DNA of 64,000 nt from an uncultured Vampirovibrio sp. (GCA_910577635.1 CAJTNR010000002.1:1-64000), one strand, 5' to 3'; positions 38,213 through 47,961 are shown, counted from the first letter of the stretch. Notes: generated by a model from the sequence alone, not told the origin. A program made the numbers and translations.

Positions 38213-38779
38213 TTATTGATTTTGCTCAGGTGCTCCTTGCTGCATTGCATCATTAGATTTCATTTCCTGCAGCCTTTGTTGACCGTTCATTACAACCTGA
38301 TAGAGTCTGTTTAGGTCTTGTTCTAAATTATTGAGCAATTGCTGGGCGTATTCCTGGGATTCTTCTTTCATCCTGATTGACTCATTTTTAGCGCTCAGTC
38401 TGAGCTCCTGTGCTTCGTTAAAAGCCGCCATTTTAATCTGCTGGCATTCTTCAAAAACAGTTTGTCTAAACTTCTCTGCGTGCTCTTCCATTGCTTTATT
38501 TAAACTTGATTCATTAAGAAGTTTGTATCTTTCATTTTCAGCATCTTGAATAATTCTTTCTGCCCTAAGTTTAGCTTCTTGCAGAATTTCATCTTTTTTC
38601 TTAAGAATTATTCTTGCATCATTAATTTCATCTGAAATTGCATTAGGAAAGGCATTGACAATTTTATAAAGTTCTTTTGTGTTGACAATCATTCTGCCTG
38701 GAAAAACAGGAATTCCATCATCACACAATGCGCTTAAATCATCAATTAAATCAAACATTTTGTTTACTGATTCTGACAT
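38213..38779 (-). CDS. Coiled-coil protein next to coaD (DivIVA/ATPase-b-like)
   Basis: 188 residues. A short folded N-terminus (DLIDDLSALCDDGIPVFPGRMIVN) precedes a long amphipathic helix, rich in Glu, Ala and Gln from about residue 55 to 170, of the kind annotated as ATP synthase b-like or DivIVA-like. There is no membrane anchor and no atp gene nearby, so an F0 b subunit is rejected. Linked to coaD with an 8-nt gap, so probably one transcript. Function unknown. Confidence 0.7.
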   Translation of the reverse strand: MSESVNKMFDLIDDLSALCDDGIPVFPGRMIVNTKELYKIVNAFPNAISDEINDARIILKKKDEILQEAKLRAERIIQDAENERYKLLNESSLNKAMEEHAEKFRQTVFEECQQIKMAAFNEAQELRLSAKNESIRMKEESQEYAQQLLNNLEQDLNRLYQVVMNGQQRLQEMKSNDAMQQGAPEQNQ

Positions 38780-38787
38780 TTTATTTT

Positions 38788-39291
38788 TTATACCTTTCTT
38801 TTTGCAACTTCTTGTAAATATTGTACCACATTATTAGGAACAAATTTAGAAATATCTGTATTATATTTCGATAATTCCCGAACCATGCTTGAGGAAATAA
38901 AATTATGCTCGGGTCTTGTGGATAAAAACACTGTATCAATATCGCCTGCTATGACCTGATTGGTTTGGCATAACTGGACTTCATATTCAAAGTCGGTTAT
39001 TGTTCTAAGACCTCTTATTAAAAACTTAGCACCGATTTTTTTTGCATATTCAACAGTTAAACCGTTAAATGAGTCCACTACGACATTATCAAGGTTTTTT
39101 GCAGCTTCTTTAATTAAATTCAGCCTGTCAACAACATCTAAAAAAGCCTTTTTATCCGAATTATTTAAAACCGCAATAACAACCCTGTCAAACATCCTGC
39201 TTGCTCTTTCTAAAACATCTAGATGTCCGTTTGTAATAGGGTCAAAACTGCCCGGATAAAGTGCTATTTTTTTTTCTTGCGTATCTTTCAT
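38788..39291 (-). CDS. coaD: Phosphopantetheine adenylyltransferase
   Basis: Makes dephospho-CoA from 4'-phosphopantetheine and ATP. The 167-residue nucleotidyltransferase has YPGSFDPITNGHLDVL with the HxGH-type TNGH, RGLRTITDFEYE, and FISSSMVREL. Its promoter is unusually clear: TTGTAA (39321-39326), 17 nt, TATAAT (39298-39303), placing the predicted start on the A of the ATG. There is no SD. Confidence 0.95.
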   Translation of the reverse strand: MKDTQEKKIALYPGSFDPITNGHLDVLERASRMFDRVVIAVLNNSDKKAFLDVVDRLNLIKEAAKNLDNVVVDSFNGLTVEYAKKIGAKFLIRGLRTITDFEYEVQLCQTNQVIAGDIDTVFLSTRPEHNFISSSMVRELSKYNTDISKFVPNNVVQYLQEVAKRKV

Positions 39292-39297
39292 AATTTA

Positions 39298-39326
39298 ATT
39301 ATATTATTAAAATATTTTCTTTACAA
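39298..39326 (-). promoter_or_regulatory. Leaderless promoter of coaD
   Basis: -35 TTGTAA, 17-nt spacer and perfect -10 TATAAT followed by exactly 6 nt and the ATG. Standard spacing puts +1 at 39291, the first base of the start codon. Confidence 0.7.
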
Positions 39327-39337
39327 TCGATTTAAAC

Positions 39338-39892
39338 CTAACTGTGAAAATTCTCAATTACCTCAATTAGTTTATCCTGCCAGCCTGTATCTTTTTTTAA
39401 GAAAACATCAGCTCCGCCATTCAAACATTTGACTTTGTTTTCAGCCTTAGAAGAAGCCGTTATTACAATAATTTTTGTATTAAGATTATTTTTGGTAATA
39501 ATTTTTTTTGTTTCGTTTAATAAAGTGTAGCCTTCCTGTTCGGTTGAGACAAATAAGTCCATTATAAGAAAAGCATAGTTGGATTTTACAAATGTATTCA
39601 ATCCGCTAAAAATATCCTTTGCAACTTGAACATTATAATTAAGATTTCGAAACAAAACCTTAAGCTGATAAGTCACAACCCCAATGTCATCTATAATTAA
39701 GATATTATTGGATATTGGAGGCTCATAAACTTGCTCTTGCTCGTTTTTATCAATTGGATTCATTTTTGTCTTAATTTTATACACAGCATCCAGTAAAGCT
39801 TCATCTGTAACTTGTTCAGGAGGTTTCAAATCAGCCATCTTAAAAACTTCTTTTATTATTTCTTTATTAATTTCTGCCTTATCTTCACTCAT
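39338..39892 (-). CDS. Receiver-domain (CheY-like) response regulator linked to FliM/FliN
   Basis: 184 residues: a 60-70 residue helical/linker N-terminus, then one receiver domain with intact phosphorylation residues: ILIIDD acidic pair, phosphoacceptor Asp in FLIMDLF, Thr in VITASS and Lys in VFLKKDTG. There is no output domain. It starts at ATG 39892 inside the fliN stop (ATGAGTGA, 8-bp overlap), so it is made together with the switch proteins and probably signals to them. GTG 39901 is a less likely start because GGTGAG then lies inside the gene. Confidence 0.83.
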   Translation of the reverse strand: MSEDKAEINKEIIKEVFKMADLKPPEQVTDEALLDAVYKIKTKMNPIDKNEQEQVYEPPISNNILIIDDIGVVTYQLKVLFRNLNYNVQVAKDIFSGLNTFVKSNYAFLIMDLFVSTEQEGYTLLNETKKIITKNNLNTKIIVITASSKAENKVKCLNGGADVFLKKDTGWQDKLIEVIENFHS

Positions 39893-40211
39893 TATTCTCA
39901 CCGGATTCTTTTTCTGAAATTTCCGTAATTCGAAGCCCGAAGTTATCTTCTATAATTACAACTTCACCCTTGGCAACTTCTGATCCATTTGCAAGAAGCT
40001 TAATAGGACTGGTTGTTTTATTATCGAGTTCAATTATTGAACCTTTTGTTAAATCTAAAACTTTTTTTAAGGAAATATCGGTTTCACCAAGAATTGCAGA
40101 CAGCTCAAGTTCAACATCCAATAAAAGATTGTAGGTTTTAGATTCCTCAACTCTTTTTGGTTTTTCAACACTCTCGAGTTTACTAATATCAAGATTTTTG
40201 GGTTCTGCCAT
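39885..40211 (-). CDS. fliN: Flagellar motor switch protein FliN
   Basis: 108 residues: a charged N-terminal tail (about 30 residues), then a SpoA domain (LLLDVELELSAILGETDISLKKVLDL, KGSIIELD, GEVVIIEDNFGLRI). Such proteins form the lower C-ring with FliM. It starts 1 nt after the fliM stop. A second SpoA protein is encoded at 10806. Confidence 0.87.
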   Translation of the reverse strand: MAEPKNLDISKLESVEKPKRVEESKTYNLLLDVELELSAILGETDISLKKVLDLTKGSIIELDNKTTSPIKLLANGSEVAKGEVVIIEDNFGLRITEISEKESGENNE

Positions 40212-40212
40212 A

Positions 40213-41190
40213 CTATTCTTTCTTATTATACTGCTGTACTACCTTAACACAAACTTTGTTCTGGATTATTCCCGGTACTACAAAAAATTTCTTTTTCTTA
40301 TTAACACAAGCAACAAGTTCTGAATCAAGTTTTCTATCAAGTTTTATAACATCGTTGACTTTTAAATCCAATACATCATTAATTTCAAGCTGCGCTGAAC
40401 CCAATAAGACTTCTAAATCCAATTGTGCACTTTTAATTCTTTCTAAAGTTTCGTTTTTGCCAATTTCATTAGCTACAACATTAGCATGCTGGTAAATATA
40501 CTGCGGGGTTAACTTAGGAAGTGCAGTTTCTAATACTGGATAAGGAAAACAAATATTCATTAACCCGAAGTTTTTCTGCCCTAGACGGACTTCAAAAGAA
40601 ATTAAAGTAACAATTTCACCGCTTGTTGTAATAGGAACGGAATGATAGCCGTTAGTTAAAGTTACAAATTCAGATTTAACAGGAAGAATTGTCCCCCAGG
40701 ATTCTTCCAGCACTTTAATAATTTTTTCAACAAACTTAATTGTTAAAAGCTCTTCAATTTGCGTTAACTCCTTGCCCCTGTCATTGATTGCTCCGGATCC
40801 TCCAAGCATTCTATCAAGCACAACTCCAAGAACCTCAGGACTCATCCCCATTGAAATTTCACCCGATAAGGGATTGAGCTTAAAAATCATATTTTGAACA
40901 TGGGGAGGCATTGAGCAGATATATTCTTCATAAGTAAGCTGATCAACAGAAATTACATCAATTTCAACTTCCATTCTTAAATATCCGCCTAAAACCGTTG
41001 CTAAGTGGCGGACAAAATCCCTGTGGATATCCTGAAGCGCTTTTAAATGTTCTTTTGAAAATTTATCCGGACGTCTAAAATTGTAGAGTTTACAGCCCTT
41101 CTTAAACTCATCAGACATCTGAACTTCAAGATTAAAGTTCTCATCTTCTTCAAAAGCAGCATCATCTAAGTTATAATTGCGATTTTCCAT
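40213..41190 (-). CDS. fliM: Flagellar motor switch protein FliM
   Basis: 325 residues. The FliM core is clear: YNFRRPDKFSKEHLKALQDIHRDFVRHL, the middle CheC-like domain with LGGSG, and a C-terminal SpoA domain (LDLEVLLGSAQLEINDVLDLKVNDVIKLD). The N-terminal CheY-binding motif (family LSQxEIDALL) is absent; an acidic stretch with no such motif is found instead. TATACT (41201-41206, minus) predicts a start about 4 nt before the ATG, with no SD. fliM, fliN and a receiver gene form a compact operon, with no other flagellar gene nearby. Confidence 0.9.
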   Translation of the reverse strand: MENRNYNLDDAAFEEDENFNLEVQMSDEFKKGCKLYNFRRPDKFSKEHLKALQDIHRDFVRHLATVLGGYLRMEVEIDVISVDQLTYEEYICSMPPHVQNMIFKLNPLSGEISMGMSPEVLGVVLDRMLGGSGAINDRGKELTQIEELLTIKFVEKIIKVLEESWGTILPVKSEFVTLTNGYHSVPITTSGEIVTLISFEVRLGQKNFGLMNICFPYPVLETALPKLTPQYIYQHANVVANEIGKNETLERIKSAQLDLEVLLGSAQLEINDVLDLKVNDVIKLDRKLDSELVACVNKKKKFFVVPGIIQNKVCVKVVQQYNKKE

Positions 41191-41293
41191 TTTTTTTAAA
41201 AGTATACTTTCTTAATATTAATAATACTATTGCTAAAAACTTTTGTCTATCATATCAAAAGACGACTTAGTTTTTTTAAGGTATAATTGTTGT

Positions 41294-43063
41294 ATGGAAA
41301 AATTGGAATTATTAGCACCAGCTCAAAACTATGACTGCGCAATTGCAGCAATAAACTCAGGAGCAGATGCGCTTTATTTGGGAGCGCCTAAGTTTGGAGC
41401 AAGAAAAAACGCTTCTAACAGCTTAGATGATATTGAAAAAATCGTCAATTATGCTCATCTTTTTAATGTTAAGGTCTATATAACCCTTAACACCATTCTT
41501 GATGACAAAGAACTAATTGAATGCGAGGAATTAATTGAAGAGCTTTATAAAATTAAAGTTGATGCAATAATTATCCAGGATATGGGCTTATTAGAACTTC
41601 CCCTGCCCCCGATTGTGCTCCATGGCAGCACCCAGTGTGATATAAGAAGTGTTGATAAGGTAAAGTTCTTAGAAAAAGTTGGATTCAAAAGAGTGGTTCT
41701 TGCTCGCGAAACCCCGATTGAACTTATTGAAAAAATAAGAAAAGAAACAAATATTGAACTTGAACATTTTGTTTTCGGCTCTTTTTGTACTGGCTTTTCA
41801 GGTCAATGCTACCTATCTGCCTATAGCGGCAAAAGAAGCGCAAACAGAGGAGATTGCGCCCAGCCTTGCAGAAAAAAGTATTCTTTAGTTGATGAAGAAG
41901 GCAATTTTATTATAAAAAACAAATACTTATTATCCCTAAAGGATAATAACTTATCTAATCACTTAGAAAGACTAATTAAAGCGGGGGTTAAGAGTTTTAA
42001 AATCGAGGGAAGATTAAAAGATATTAACTATGTAAAAAACTCTGTTCTATACTTCCATAACAAACTAAAAAACTACCCAAGACAAAGCAAGGGAATAATT
42101 ATCCAAGACTTTACCCCAAATCTTGATAAAACCTTTAACAGAGGCTTTTGTGATGATTATTTATTCAATAAAAAAGACAATATTTACAATTTTTTAACCC
42201 CTAAATCACAAGGAGAATTTTTAGGAGAAGTTGTAAGTTCTAATGATAAAAGCTTTTGCATTAATACCAAAAAAGAGCTAAACTGCGCTGATGGATTGTG
42301 TTTTGAAATAAAAAACGAATTAGCTGGCTGTCTTGTTAATAAAATTGAAAAAACAAAAACAGGATTTAAAATTTTCCCCAATAAAAAACTTTTTATTAAC
42401 AAAAACACTAAAATTTATCGAAACATTGACAAAAGTTTTGAAAAAACTCTCAATAACACAAAAACCACAAGAAAACTTGAAGTAAGATTTATTGTTACAG
42501 AAGAAAAACTAATCCTTATAGATAAAGACAATAATAAAGTTTCAATTGATATTGAAGCGCAGGAGTTTGCGCTCAACAGCATTAATATGAGAGAAAACTT
42601 TAAAAAGTCTTTATCTAAAACTGCAAATAGCCCTTATTTAGTTAAAGATGTCGCTTTTGAATTAGATAATATCCCCTTTCTTCCTGTTTCCAAGATTAAT
42701 GAGCTTAGAAACAGTGCAATTAGTGCTCTAAGTAAAAAAATTCTTGATAATTATAGAACCAAAAAACAAAAGCCTATAAATCATCCAAAATTCCCTCAAG
42801 AGAAAGGGGATTATAGATTAAATGTCCACAATAAAAAAGCCATGGAGTTTTATAAAAAATGCGATTGTGAAGTTATAGAAGGAAGTTTTGAAAGCATTAA
42901 AGAATACAAAAACAAAGAGCTAATGCGATCTAAACACTGTCTAAAAAAAGCTTTGTTCAATTGTTCTTATAATAAAAAGCTCTATTTGCTTGATGATAAA
43001 GGGGTAAAGTATCCTCTTATTTTTGATTGCAAAAATTGTGAAATGGCAATTCTTGCTCCTTAA
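41294..43063 (+). CDS. Peptidase U32-family protein (RlhA/YdcP-like, long form)
   Basis: 589 residues. The N-terminal U32 domain shows LELLAPAQNYDCAIAAINSGADALYLGA, HGSTQCDIRS, FGSFCTGFSGQCYLS and GDCAQPCRK (four-Cys cluster). A C-terminal extension (about residues 330-589) ends with FDCKNCEMAILAP, adding a further Cys pair. Long forms such as RlhA hydroxylate 23S rRNA C2501. It differs from the 409-residue family member at 13876. The frame is open from 41243, but ATG 41294 is chosen: TATAAT (41282-41287) ends exactly 6 nt before it and the conserved block begins there. Confidence 0.85.
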   Translation: MEKLELLAPAQNYDCAIAAINSGADALYLGAPKFGARKNASNSLDDIEKIVNYAHLFNVKVYITLNTILDDKELIECEELIEELYKIKVDAIIIQDMGLLELPLPPIVLHGSTQCDIRSVDKVKFLEKVGFKRVVLARETPIELIEKIRKETNIELEHFVFGSFCTGFSGQCYLSAYSGKRSANRGDCAQPCRKKYSLVDEEGNFIIKNKYLLSLKDNNLSNHLERLIKAGVKSFKIEGRLKDINYVKNSVLYFHNKLKNYPRQSKGIIIQDFTPNLDKTFNRGFCDDYLFNKKDNIYNFLTPKSQGEFLGEVVSSNDKSFCINTKKELNCADGLCFEIKNELAGCLVNKIEKTKTGFKIFPNKKLFINKNTKIYRNIDKSFEKTLNNTKTTRKLEVRFIVTEEKLILIDKDNNKVSIDIEAQEFALNSINMRENFKKSLSKTANSPYLVKDVAFELDNIPFLPVSKINELRNSAISALSKKILDNYRTKKQKPINHPKFPQEKGDYRLNVHNKKAMEFYKKCDCEVIEGSFESIKEYKNKELMRSKHCLKKALFNCSYNKKLYLLDDKGVKYPLIFDCKNCEMAILAP

Positions 43064-43068
43064 CTTTT

Positions 43069-43097
43069 TTGCAACTTGAATAATTTTCACTTACAAT
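43069..43097 (+). promoter_or_regulatory. Leaderless promoter of the adenylate cyclase gene
   Basis: TTGCAA (43069-43074), exactly 17 nt, and TACAAT (43092-43097) followed by 6 nt and the ATG at 43104. The predicted +1 is the first base of the start codon. Confidence 0.7.
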
Positions 43098-43103
43098 ATT
43101 GCT

Positions 43104-45050
43104 ATGGAGTTAAAACAAAGAAATACAAAATTTTTACTTATAATATTTATTCTAATTTTTATCATGGTTTATAAGCTTTCCTCTGGTGTATTAGGGCTTA
43201 AAAGCTATAATTTTATGAATAAACTAACAATAAACAATAAACTTGCGGATAAAAACATTGTTCTTGTTGTAATTGATGATAAATCCTTAAGAGAAATCGG
43301 GCGCTGGCCTTGGAAAAGAGAATATTACTTAGAAATTTTCGATTTTTTTGAAAACCATACAAAAGCAAAACTAATCGGCTATGACGGATTAATAACCGCT
43401 CCTGATACAACAGAGAAAAAAAGCGATGAGAAGTTTTTTAAAGATATTGAAAAGTATAAAAAACTAACAGCAGGGTTTGCCTTTTCTTATGATGAGTTTG
43501 AAAAAAACATCGATAAAGAAAAAAATAAAAGTTTATTAAAAGAAAAAACTGCAATTAAAATAATCGATAGAAGAACAAAAAAACTTGAAAAAACAACTGA
43601 CTATAAAAGTTTTAGCGCTCTAATCGAACCTTACTTCAAAAACATTAATTCACTTGGTTTTGTTAATGTTCCTGTCGATAAAGACGGATACATTAGAAAA
43701 GCTTCCAATTTAGTTAACTTTGAGAATCAATTCTACCCTTCTTTAGCTCTTAGAATGTATCAAAAATACACAGGAATTGAAGAGTTTATCTTAGCGGATA
43801 AGTTCCTGCTTGGTTTTTCTGATAATTACAGCTTAAAAGTTCCTGTTGAAAACACATCTGCTATGACTTTAAACTATAGCTGTTTTTATAAAAGCGACGA
43901 TAGCATATACTCCCATAAAAAATACTCGGCAGCCGATATTATTAATTCCTATAGAGCCATAAAAAAAGGACAAAAACCTCTTATTAACCCTCAGGATTTT
44001 AACAATAAGGTTGTTTTTATAGGAGCAAACGCCAATGCACAAGGACTGGAAGATACAGGAAGAACTCCAATCTCGGAAAACTTCTCAGGGGTCGATATCC
44101 AGGCAGTTAATTTTGATAATCTAGTTAACAATAACTACTATAGAACTGCATCTTCGAGCTATACTTTATTAACAACAATTTTTATTTTTTTATTGGTCTT
44201 TTTTATAATTGGGGTTTTTTCAATCCAGCAGGCACTTTTATTGAGTGTTATAATAGGATTTTTATACGGATTTTTTGTTTATTTTATGTACACACAAAAA
44301 ATCGCCCTTAATTTATTCCTGCCCGAACTTTTTATCCTTCTTGCAATAGGATTTGCATATTCATATAGATATTTACTTGAAAACAACAAAAAAAGAAAAA
44401 TTCAAACTGCAATGGGTAAATATCTATCCCAAGATGTTATGCAGAATGTTGTTGAAAACATTGACAACATTGCTCTTGGCGGAAAAAGAGAAGATATCAG
44501 CGTATTATTTGCTGATATTAGAAATTTTACCTCAATAGCAGAATCAATTGATGCTGAGTGCACTACTAAAATTCTTAATGAATACTTTAGCGCTCTTGTT
44601 CCTCTAATTGAACAAAACAATGGAATTCTTAATAAATTTATGGGAGATGCACTTTTAGCGATTTTCGGCTCTTCTAAAAAAACCGAAAACCACGCACTTG
44701 ATGCTGTCCAATGCGCTGATAAGATGCTCAAAAAGGTTAAGTATCTGCAAGAGAAGTGGATTGAGGAAGGAAAACCCAAAATAGAAATAGGAATAGGAAT
44801 TTGCTCAGGCGAAGCGTTCATTGGAAACATAGGCTCAGCTGAAAGATTTGAATACACAGTAATTGGAGACACAGTTAACACTGCAAGCAGGATTGAAAGT
44901 TACAATAAAATTTACCGGACAAACTTCTTAATTAGTGAATCCTGCTACAAGAGGGTTGAAGATTTAATTGATGCAATAATTATAAAAGATGTTGTAATTA
45001 GAGGAAAAGCTAATAAAGTCAACCTTTATGAAGTTATCAGGCTAAAATAA
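43104..45050 (+). CDS. CHASE2-domain adenylate cyclase
   Basis: 648 residues. One N-terminal membrane helix, an extracytoplasmic CHASE2 sensor (IVLVVIDDKSLREIGRWPWKREYY, about residues 50-340), three membrane helices (about 350-430), and a C-terminal class III cyclase domain (from about 455). Both metal Asp are present (LFADIRNFT; KFMGDALLAIFG); Lys before FMGD and Thr in VIGDTVNTASRIES favour ATP over GTP. So an external or periplasmic signal probably controls cAMP. The same architecture is common in Cyanobacteria. recG follows with no gap. Confidence 0.9.
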   Translation: MELKQRNTKFLLIIFILIFIMVYKLSSGVLGLKSYNFMNKLTINNKLADKNIVLVVIDDKSLREIGRWPWKREYYLEIFDFFENHTKAKLIGYDGLITAPDTTEKKSDEKFFKDIEKYKKLTAGFAFSYDEFEKNIDKEKNKSLLKEKTAIKIIDRRTKKLEKTTDYKSFSALIEPYFKNINSLGFVNVPVDKDGYIRKASNLVNFENQFYPSLALRMYQKYTGIEEFILADKFLLGFSDNYSLKVPVENTSAMTLNYSCFYKSDDSIYSHKKYSAADIINSYRAIKKGQKPLINPQDFNNKVVFIGANANAQGLEDTGRTPISENFSGVDIQAVNFDNLVNNNYYRTASSSYTLLTTIFIFLLVFFIIGVFSIQQALLLSVIIGFLYGFFVYFMYTQKIALNLFLPELFILLAIGFAYSYRYLLENNKKRKIQTAMGKYLSQDVMQNVVENIDNIALGGKREDISVLFADIRNFTSIAESIDAECTTKILNEYFSALVPLIEQNNGILNKFMGDALLAIFGSSKKTENHALDAVQCADKMLKKVKYLQEKWIEEGKPKIEIGIGICSGEAFIGNIGSAERFEYTVIGDTVNTASRIESYNKIYRTNFLISESCYKRVEDLIDAIIIKDVVIRGKANKVNLYEVIRLK

Positions 45051-47441
45051 ATGACTTTTGATGAAATATATAACAAAGTTAAACGTGCAATAACCCTTGA
45101 AATCAAATACCAATACATTGATTTCGACGGACGCACTATGAATTTTTCTAAGTTTATGATTAATATCTTACAAGATATTCTAAGAAGAATAAATAAAACT
45201 AAAAAAAACGATATTTACTATCTTATAACCCTTTTTGAAAGCTACAAAGTCGATAGTATTACAAACAGGAAATTTACAATTGATAAAACCCTTGAAACTT
45301 TTCTTGAATTAAGAAGATTAATAAAGCCTAAAGCAACTGAAAAAAAAGAAGAAGAAAAAGAGCAAAAAAACTCACTATCCGATATTGATATTACCTATAT
45401 TAAAGGAATAGGACCAAATATAGCAAAGCTACTCTACAGAATTGGAATTTTTAAAGTTAAAGACTTAATTGAGTATTATCCAAAAAAATATATTGATTAT
45501 AAAGGACAAAAAAAAATTAAAGACCTGGTTTTAGGTGAAAACGTCACTCTTATAGGAACAATTTTTAAAGTAAGCTATTATACAACAAAAACCAATCTCA
45601 CGATTTTTACAGTCTACATTAAAGATTCAACAGGATTTTTAGGGATTAATATTTTCCTTAAAACCAAAAATAGAAAACTAATTGAGCATTATAAGAAACT
45701 TTATCCTATCAATTGCCTTGTTAGCGTTTTAGGGAAAGTTAAATTTGACGACTATAGCTGTCAAACAACCCTTGATAAAGCTCAAATTCAGGTTTTAGGG
45801 AAAAGTGAAGAAATTATTGTACAAAACAATAAATTAATGCCTGTTTATTCCCTTTGCGAAGGTCTGAATCCAAAAATTCTTATTAATGCGATAAAAAACA
45901 CTATTGAAAAATATGAAGATAGAATAATAGACCCAATCCCTGATGCAATAAGAAAAAAACTCGGTTTAATCGATAAAAAAGATGCAGTTAAAAAAATCCA
46001 CAATCCAAAAACTCTTGATGAAAAAGAACAGGCAAGAATGAGACTTGTTTTTGAAGAATTTTTCTTATTGGAGCTCAATCTTGCAATTATAAGGAAAGAA
46101 AACGAGAAAAATAAATCAATCCAATTAAAATCAAAAAAAGGAGGATTAGTTGAAAAGTTCATTAATAATCTGCCTTTTAAACTAACAAAAGGACAAGAAA
46201 AGGCACTATTTGAAATCAAACAAGACCTTGGTTCATCAACCCCTATGCAAAGGTTGCTGCAAGGAGATGTAGGATCAGGAAAAACTGTCGTAGCTTGCAT
46301 TATGCTACTATATGCTATTGAAAACGGATACCAGGGTGCAATAATGGCACCGACCGAGATTCTGGCACAGCAGCACTATAAGAATTTCTGCAATTGGCTT
46401 ATTCCACTTGGTTTAAGTGTAGGGCTTTTTGTTGGAAAGAACAGTTCAAGCACAAAAAAAGAAATGGAAACCAATCTTAAAAACGGACAAATCCATATTG
46501 CAGTAGGAACCCACGCTCTTATTCAAGAAGGGGTTGAGTTTAACAACCTTGGCGCAGTTGTAGTTGATGAACAGCATAGATTTGGAGTTAAACAAAGAAA
46601 CGCTCTTTTAAACAAAGGAAAAATGCCCCAAATGCTAAATATGACAGCAACGCCGATTCCAAGAACGCTTTCGTTAACGCTCCATGGGGATTTAGACTTA
46701 ACAACAATAGATGAACTCCCAAAAGGCAGAAAACCAATTATAACAACTCTTACAGGACAAAACGGAAGAAATCAGATTTATGAACTTATAAAAAAAGAGA
46801 TTTTTTTTAAACACCAAGCATACATTGTCTACCCCCTGATTGAAGAATCAGAAACAATTACTGCTCAAGCTGCTACTCTTGAAGCAAAAAAACTACAAGA
46901 AGGTGTTTTTTCTAACTATCGAATAGGGCTTTTGCACGGAAAAATGTCAGGAGCTGAAAAAGACAAAATAATGGAAGAGTTTATTCGGGGAAACTATGAT
47001 ATTCTTGTTTCTACAACAGTAGTAGAAGTCGGGGTTGATAATCCCAATGCTACAGTTATTGTAATTGAAAACGCAGAGCGCTTTGGATTATCGCAGCTGC
47101 ACCAGCTGAGAGGAAGGGTCGGCAGGAGCGATAATCAGTCTTATTGTGCTCTTGTTTTATCTAAATCTAATCCTGATATTAAAAACAGATTAAGAATAAT
47201 GACTGAAACCAATAATGGTTTTGTAATTTCAGAACACGACTTAAAACTAAGAGGCCCGGGGGAATTTTTAGGAACAAGACAATCAGGTTTACCTGATTTT
47301 AATCTTGCAGATTTAACTTTAGATAAAGAAATCCTTGAAACTGCAAGAAAAGAAGCTTTTGAGTTTATTAATAATAATGATATTAATTCTTTCCCATATT
47401 TAAAGTCAGAAGCTCAAAACTACAGCTTCTTTAAAGCCTAA
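45051..47441 (+). CDS. recG: ATP-dependent DNA helicase RecG
   Basis: Branch-migration helicase that rescues stalled forks. The 796-residue protein has an N-terminal extension (about 110 residues), a wedge domain (IKGIGPNIAKLLYRIGI, then an OB fold), Walker A GDVGSGKT about residue 405, DEQHRFGV (DEAH-type), TATPIPRTLSL, and QLRGRVGRSDNQSYC. It begins directly after the cyclase stop (ATG at 45051) with no SD, implying coupling. The 3' end shares a CTAA stop overlap with nrdG. Confidence 0.95.
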   Translation: MTFDEIYNKVKRAITLEIKYQYIDFDGRTMNFSKFMINILQDILRRINKTKKNDIYYLITLFESYKVDSITNRKFTIDKTLETFLELRRLIKPKATEKKEEEKEQKNSLSDIDITYIKGIGPNIAKLLYRIGIFKVKDLIEYYPKKYIDYKGQKKIKDLVLGENVTLIGTIFKVSYYTTKTNLTIFTVYIKDSTGFLGINIFLKTKNRKLIEHYKKLYPINCLVSVLGKVKFDDYSCQTTLDKAQIQVLGKSEEIIVQNNKLMPVYSLCEGLNPKILINAIKNTIEKYEDRIIDPIPDAIRKKLGLIDKKDAVKKIHNPKTLDEKEQARMRLVFEEFFLLELNLAIIRKENEKNKSIQLKSKKGGLVEKFINNLPFKLTKGQEKALFEIKQDLGSSTPMQRLLQGDVGSGKTVVACIMLLYAIENGYQGAIMAPTEILAQQHYKNFCNWLIPLGLSVGLFVGKNSSSTKKEMETNLKNGQIHIAVGTHALIQEGVEFNNLGAVVVDEQHRFGVKQRNALLNKGKMPQMLNMTATPIPRTLSLTLHGDLDLTTIDELPKGRKPIITTLTGQNGRNQIYELIKKEIFFKHQAYIVYPLIEESETITAQAATLEAKKLQEGVFSNYRIGLLHGKMSGAEKDKIMEEFIRGNYDILVSTTVVEVGVDNPNATVIVIENAERFGLSQLHQLRGRVGRSDNQSYCALVLSKSNPDIKNRLRIMTETNNGFVISEHDLKLRGPGEFLGTRQSGLPDFNLADLTLDKEILETARKEAFEFINNNDINSFPYLKSEAQNYSFFKA

Positions 47442-47932
47442 GGTTTGCAATAATGGATGACTTTATTATTTTCCAATGATTCTTTAACATTGATTATTCT
47501 TTGATTGGAAGATCCTACCCAGTGAAGATTATTGTCATTTAACTCTTTAACAAATTCTCCATCCACTAAAACATCAATATTGGATAAATCAATTTTATTA
47601 ACCAATTCTTCCCACAAAAACCCTGTGTATAGCCAAACAGTCTTATTGGGAAACTTTTCTTTGATTTCAGCTGCTAAAGAAAGGACAACTTCTCGATTAA
47701 AAGGATGCAAAGGGTCTCCCCCTGAAAAAGTTATACCAGCAACATAAGAAGGTTTTAGAGCATCAAATACTTCTTTTTTAGCATCATTATCAAACTCAAT
47801 CCCGCTTGCAACATCCCAGGTCTGAGGATTTTGACACCCATCACAGCAATGGGTGCATCCTGAGGTCCAAAGAACAACTCTTAATCCTTCCCCGTTTAAC
47901 ATATCGTCTTTTGTAATATTGTGGTAATTCAT
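47438..47932 (-). CDS. nrdG: Anaerobic ribonucleotide reductase activating protein
   Basis: The radical SAM activase installs the glycyl radical on NrdD. 164 residues; the cluster motif CTHCCDGC (CxxxCxxC) is at residues about 26-33, followed by QNPQTWD, then TFSGGDPLHPFNR. It lies downstream of nrdD on the same strand, separated by 180 nt containing a hairpin and a tiny SD-led frame. Confidence 0.95.
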   Translation of the reverse strand: MNYHNITKDDMLNGEGLRVVLWTSGCTHCCDGCQNPQTWDVASGIEFDNDAKKEVFDALKPSYVAGITFSGGDPLHPFNREVVLSLAAEIKEKFPNKTVWLYTGFLWEELVNKIDLSNIDVLVDGEFVKELNDNNLHWVGSSNQRIINVKESLENNKVIHYCKP

Positions 47933-47961
47933 AACTTCTAGCTTCCTTTTAGTTTGTCTAA

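Noticed and set aside
38213..38779. ATP synthase F0 subunit b
   Set aside because: It has a coiled-coil helix but no N-terminal membrane helix, and no atp gene is adjacent.
44402..44881. A 159-codon minus-strand frame inside the adenylate cyclase gene
   Set aside because: It mirrors the conserved cyclase domain, has no ribosome site, and its composition is that of reverse-complemented coding sequence.
45845..46300. A 151-codon minus-strand frame inside recG
   Set aside because: It overlaps the Walker A region of recG antisense and has no independent support.
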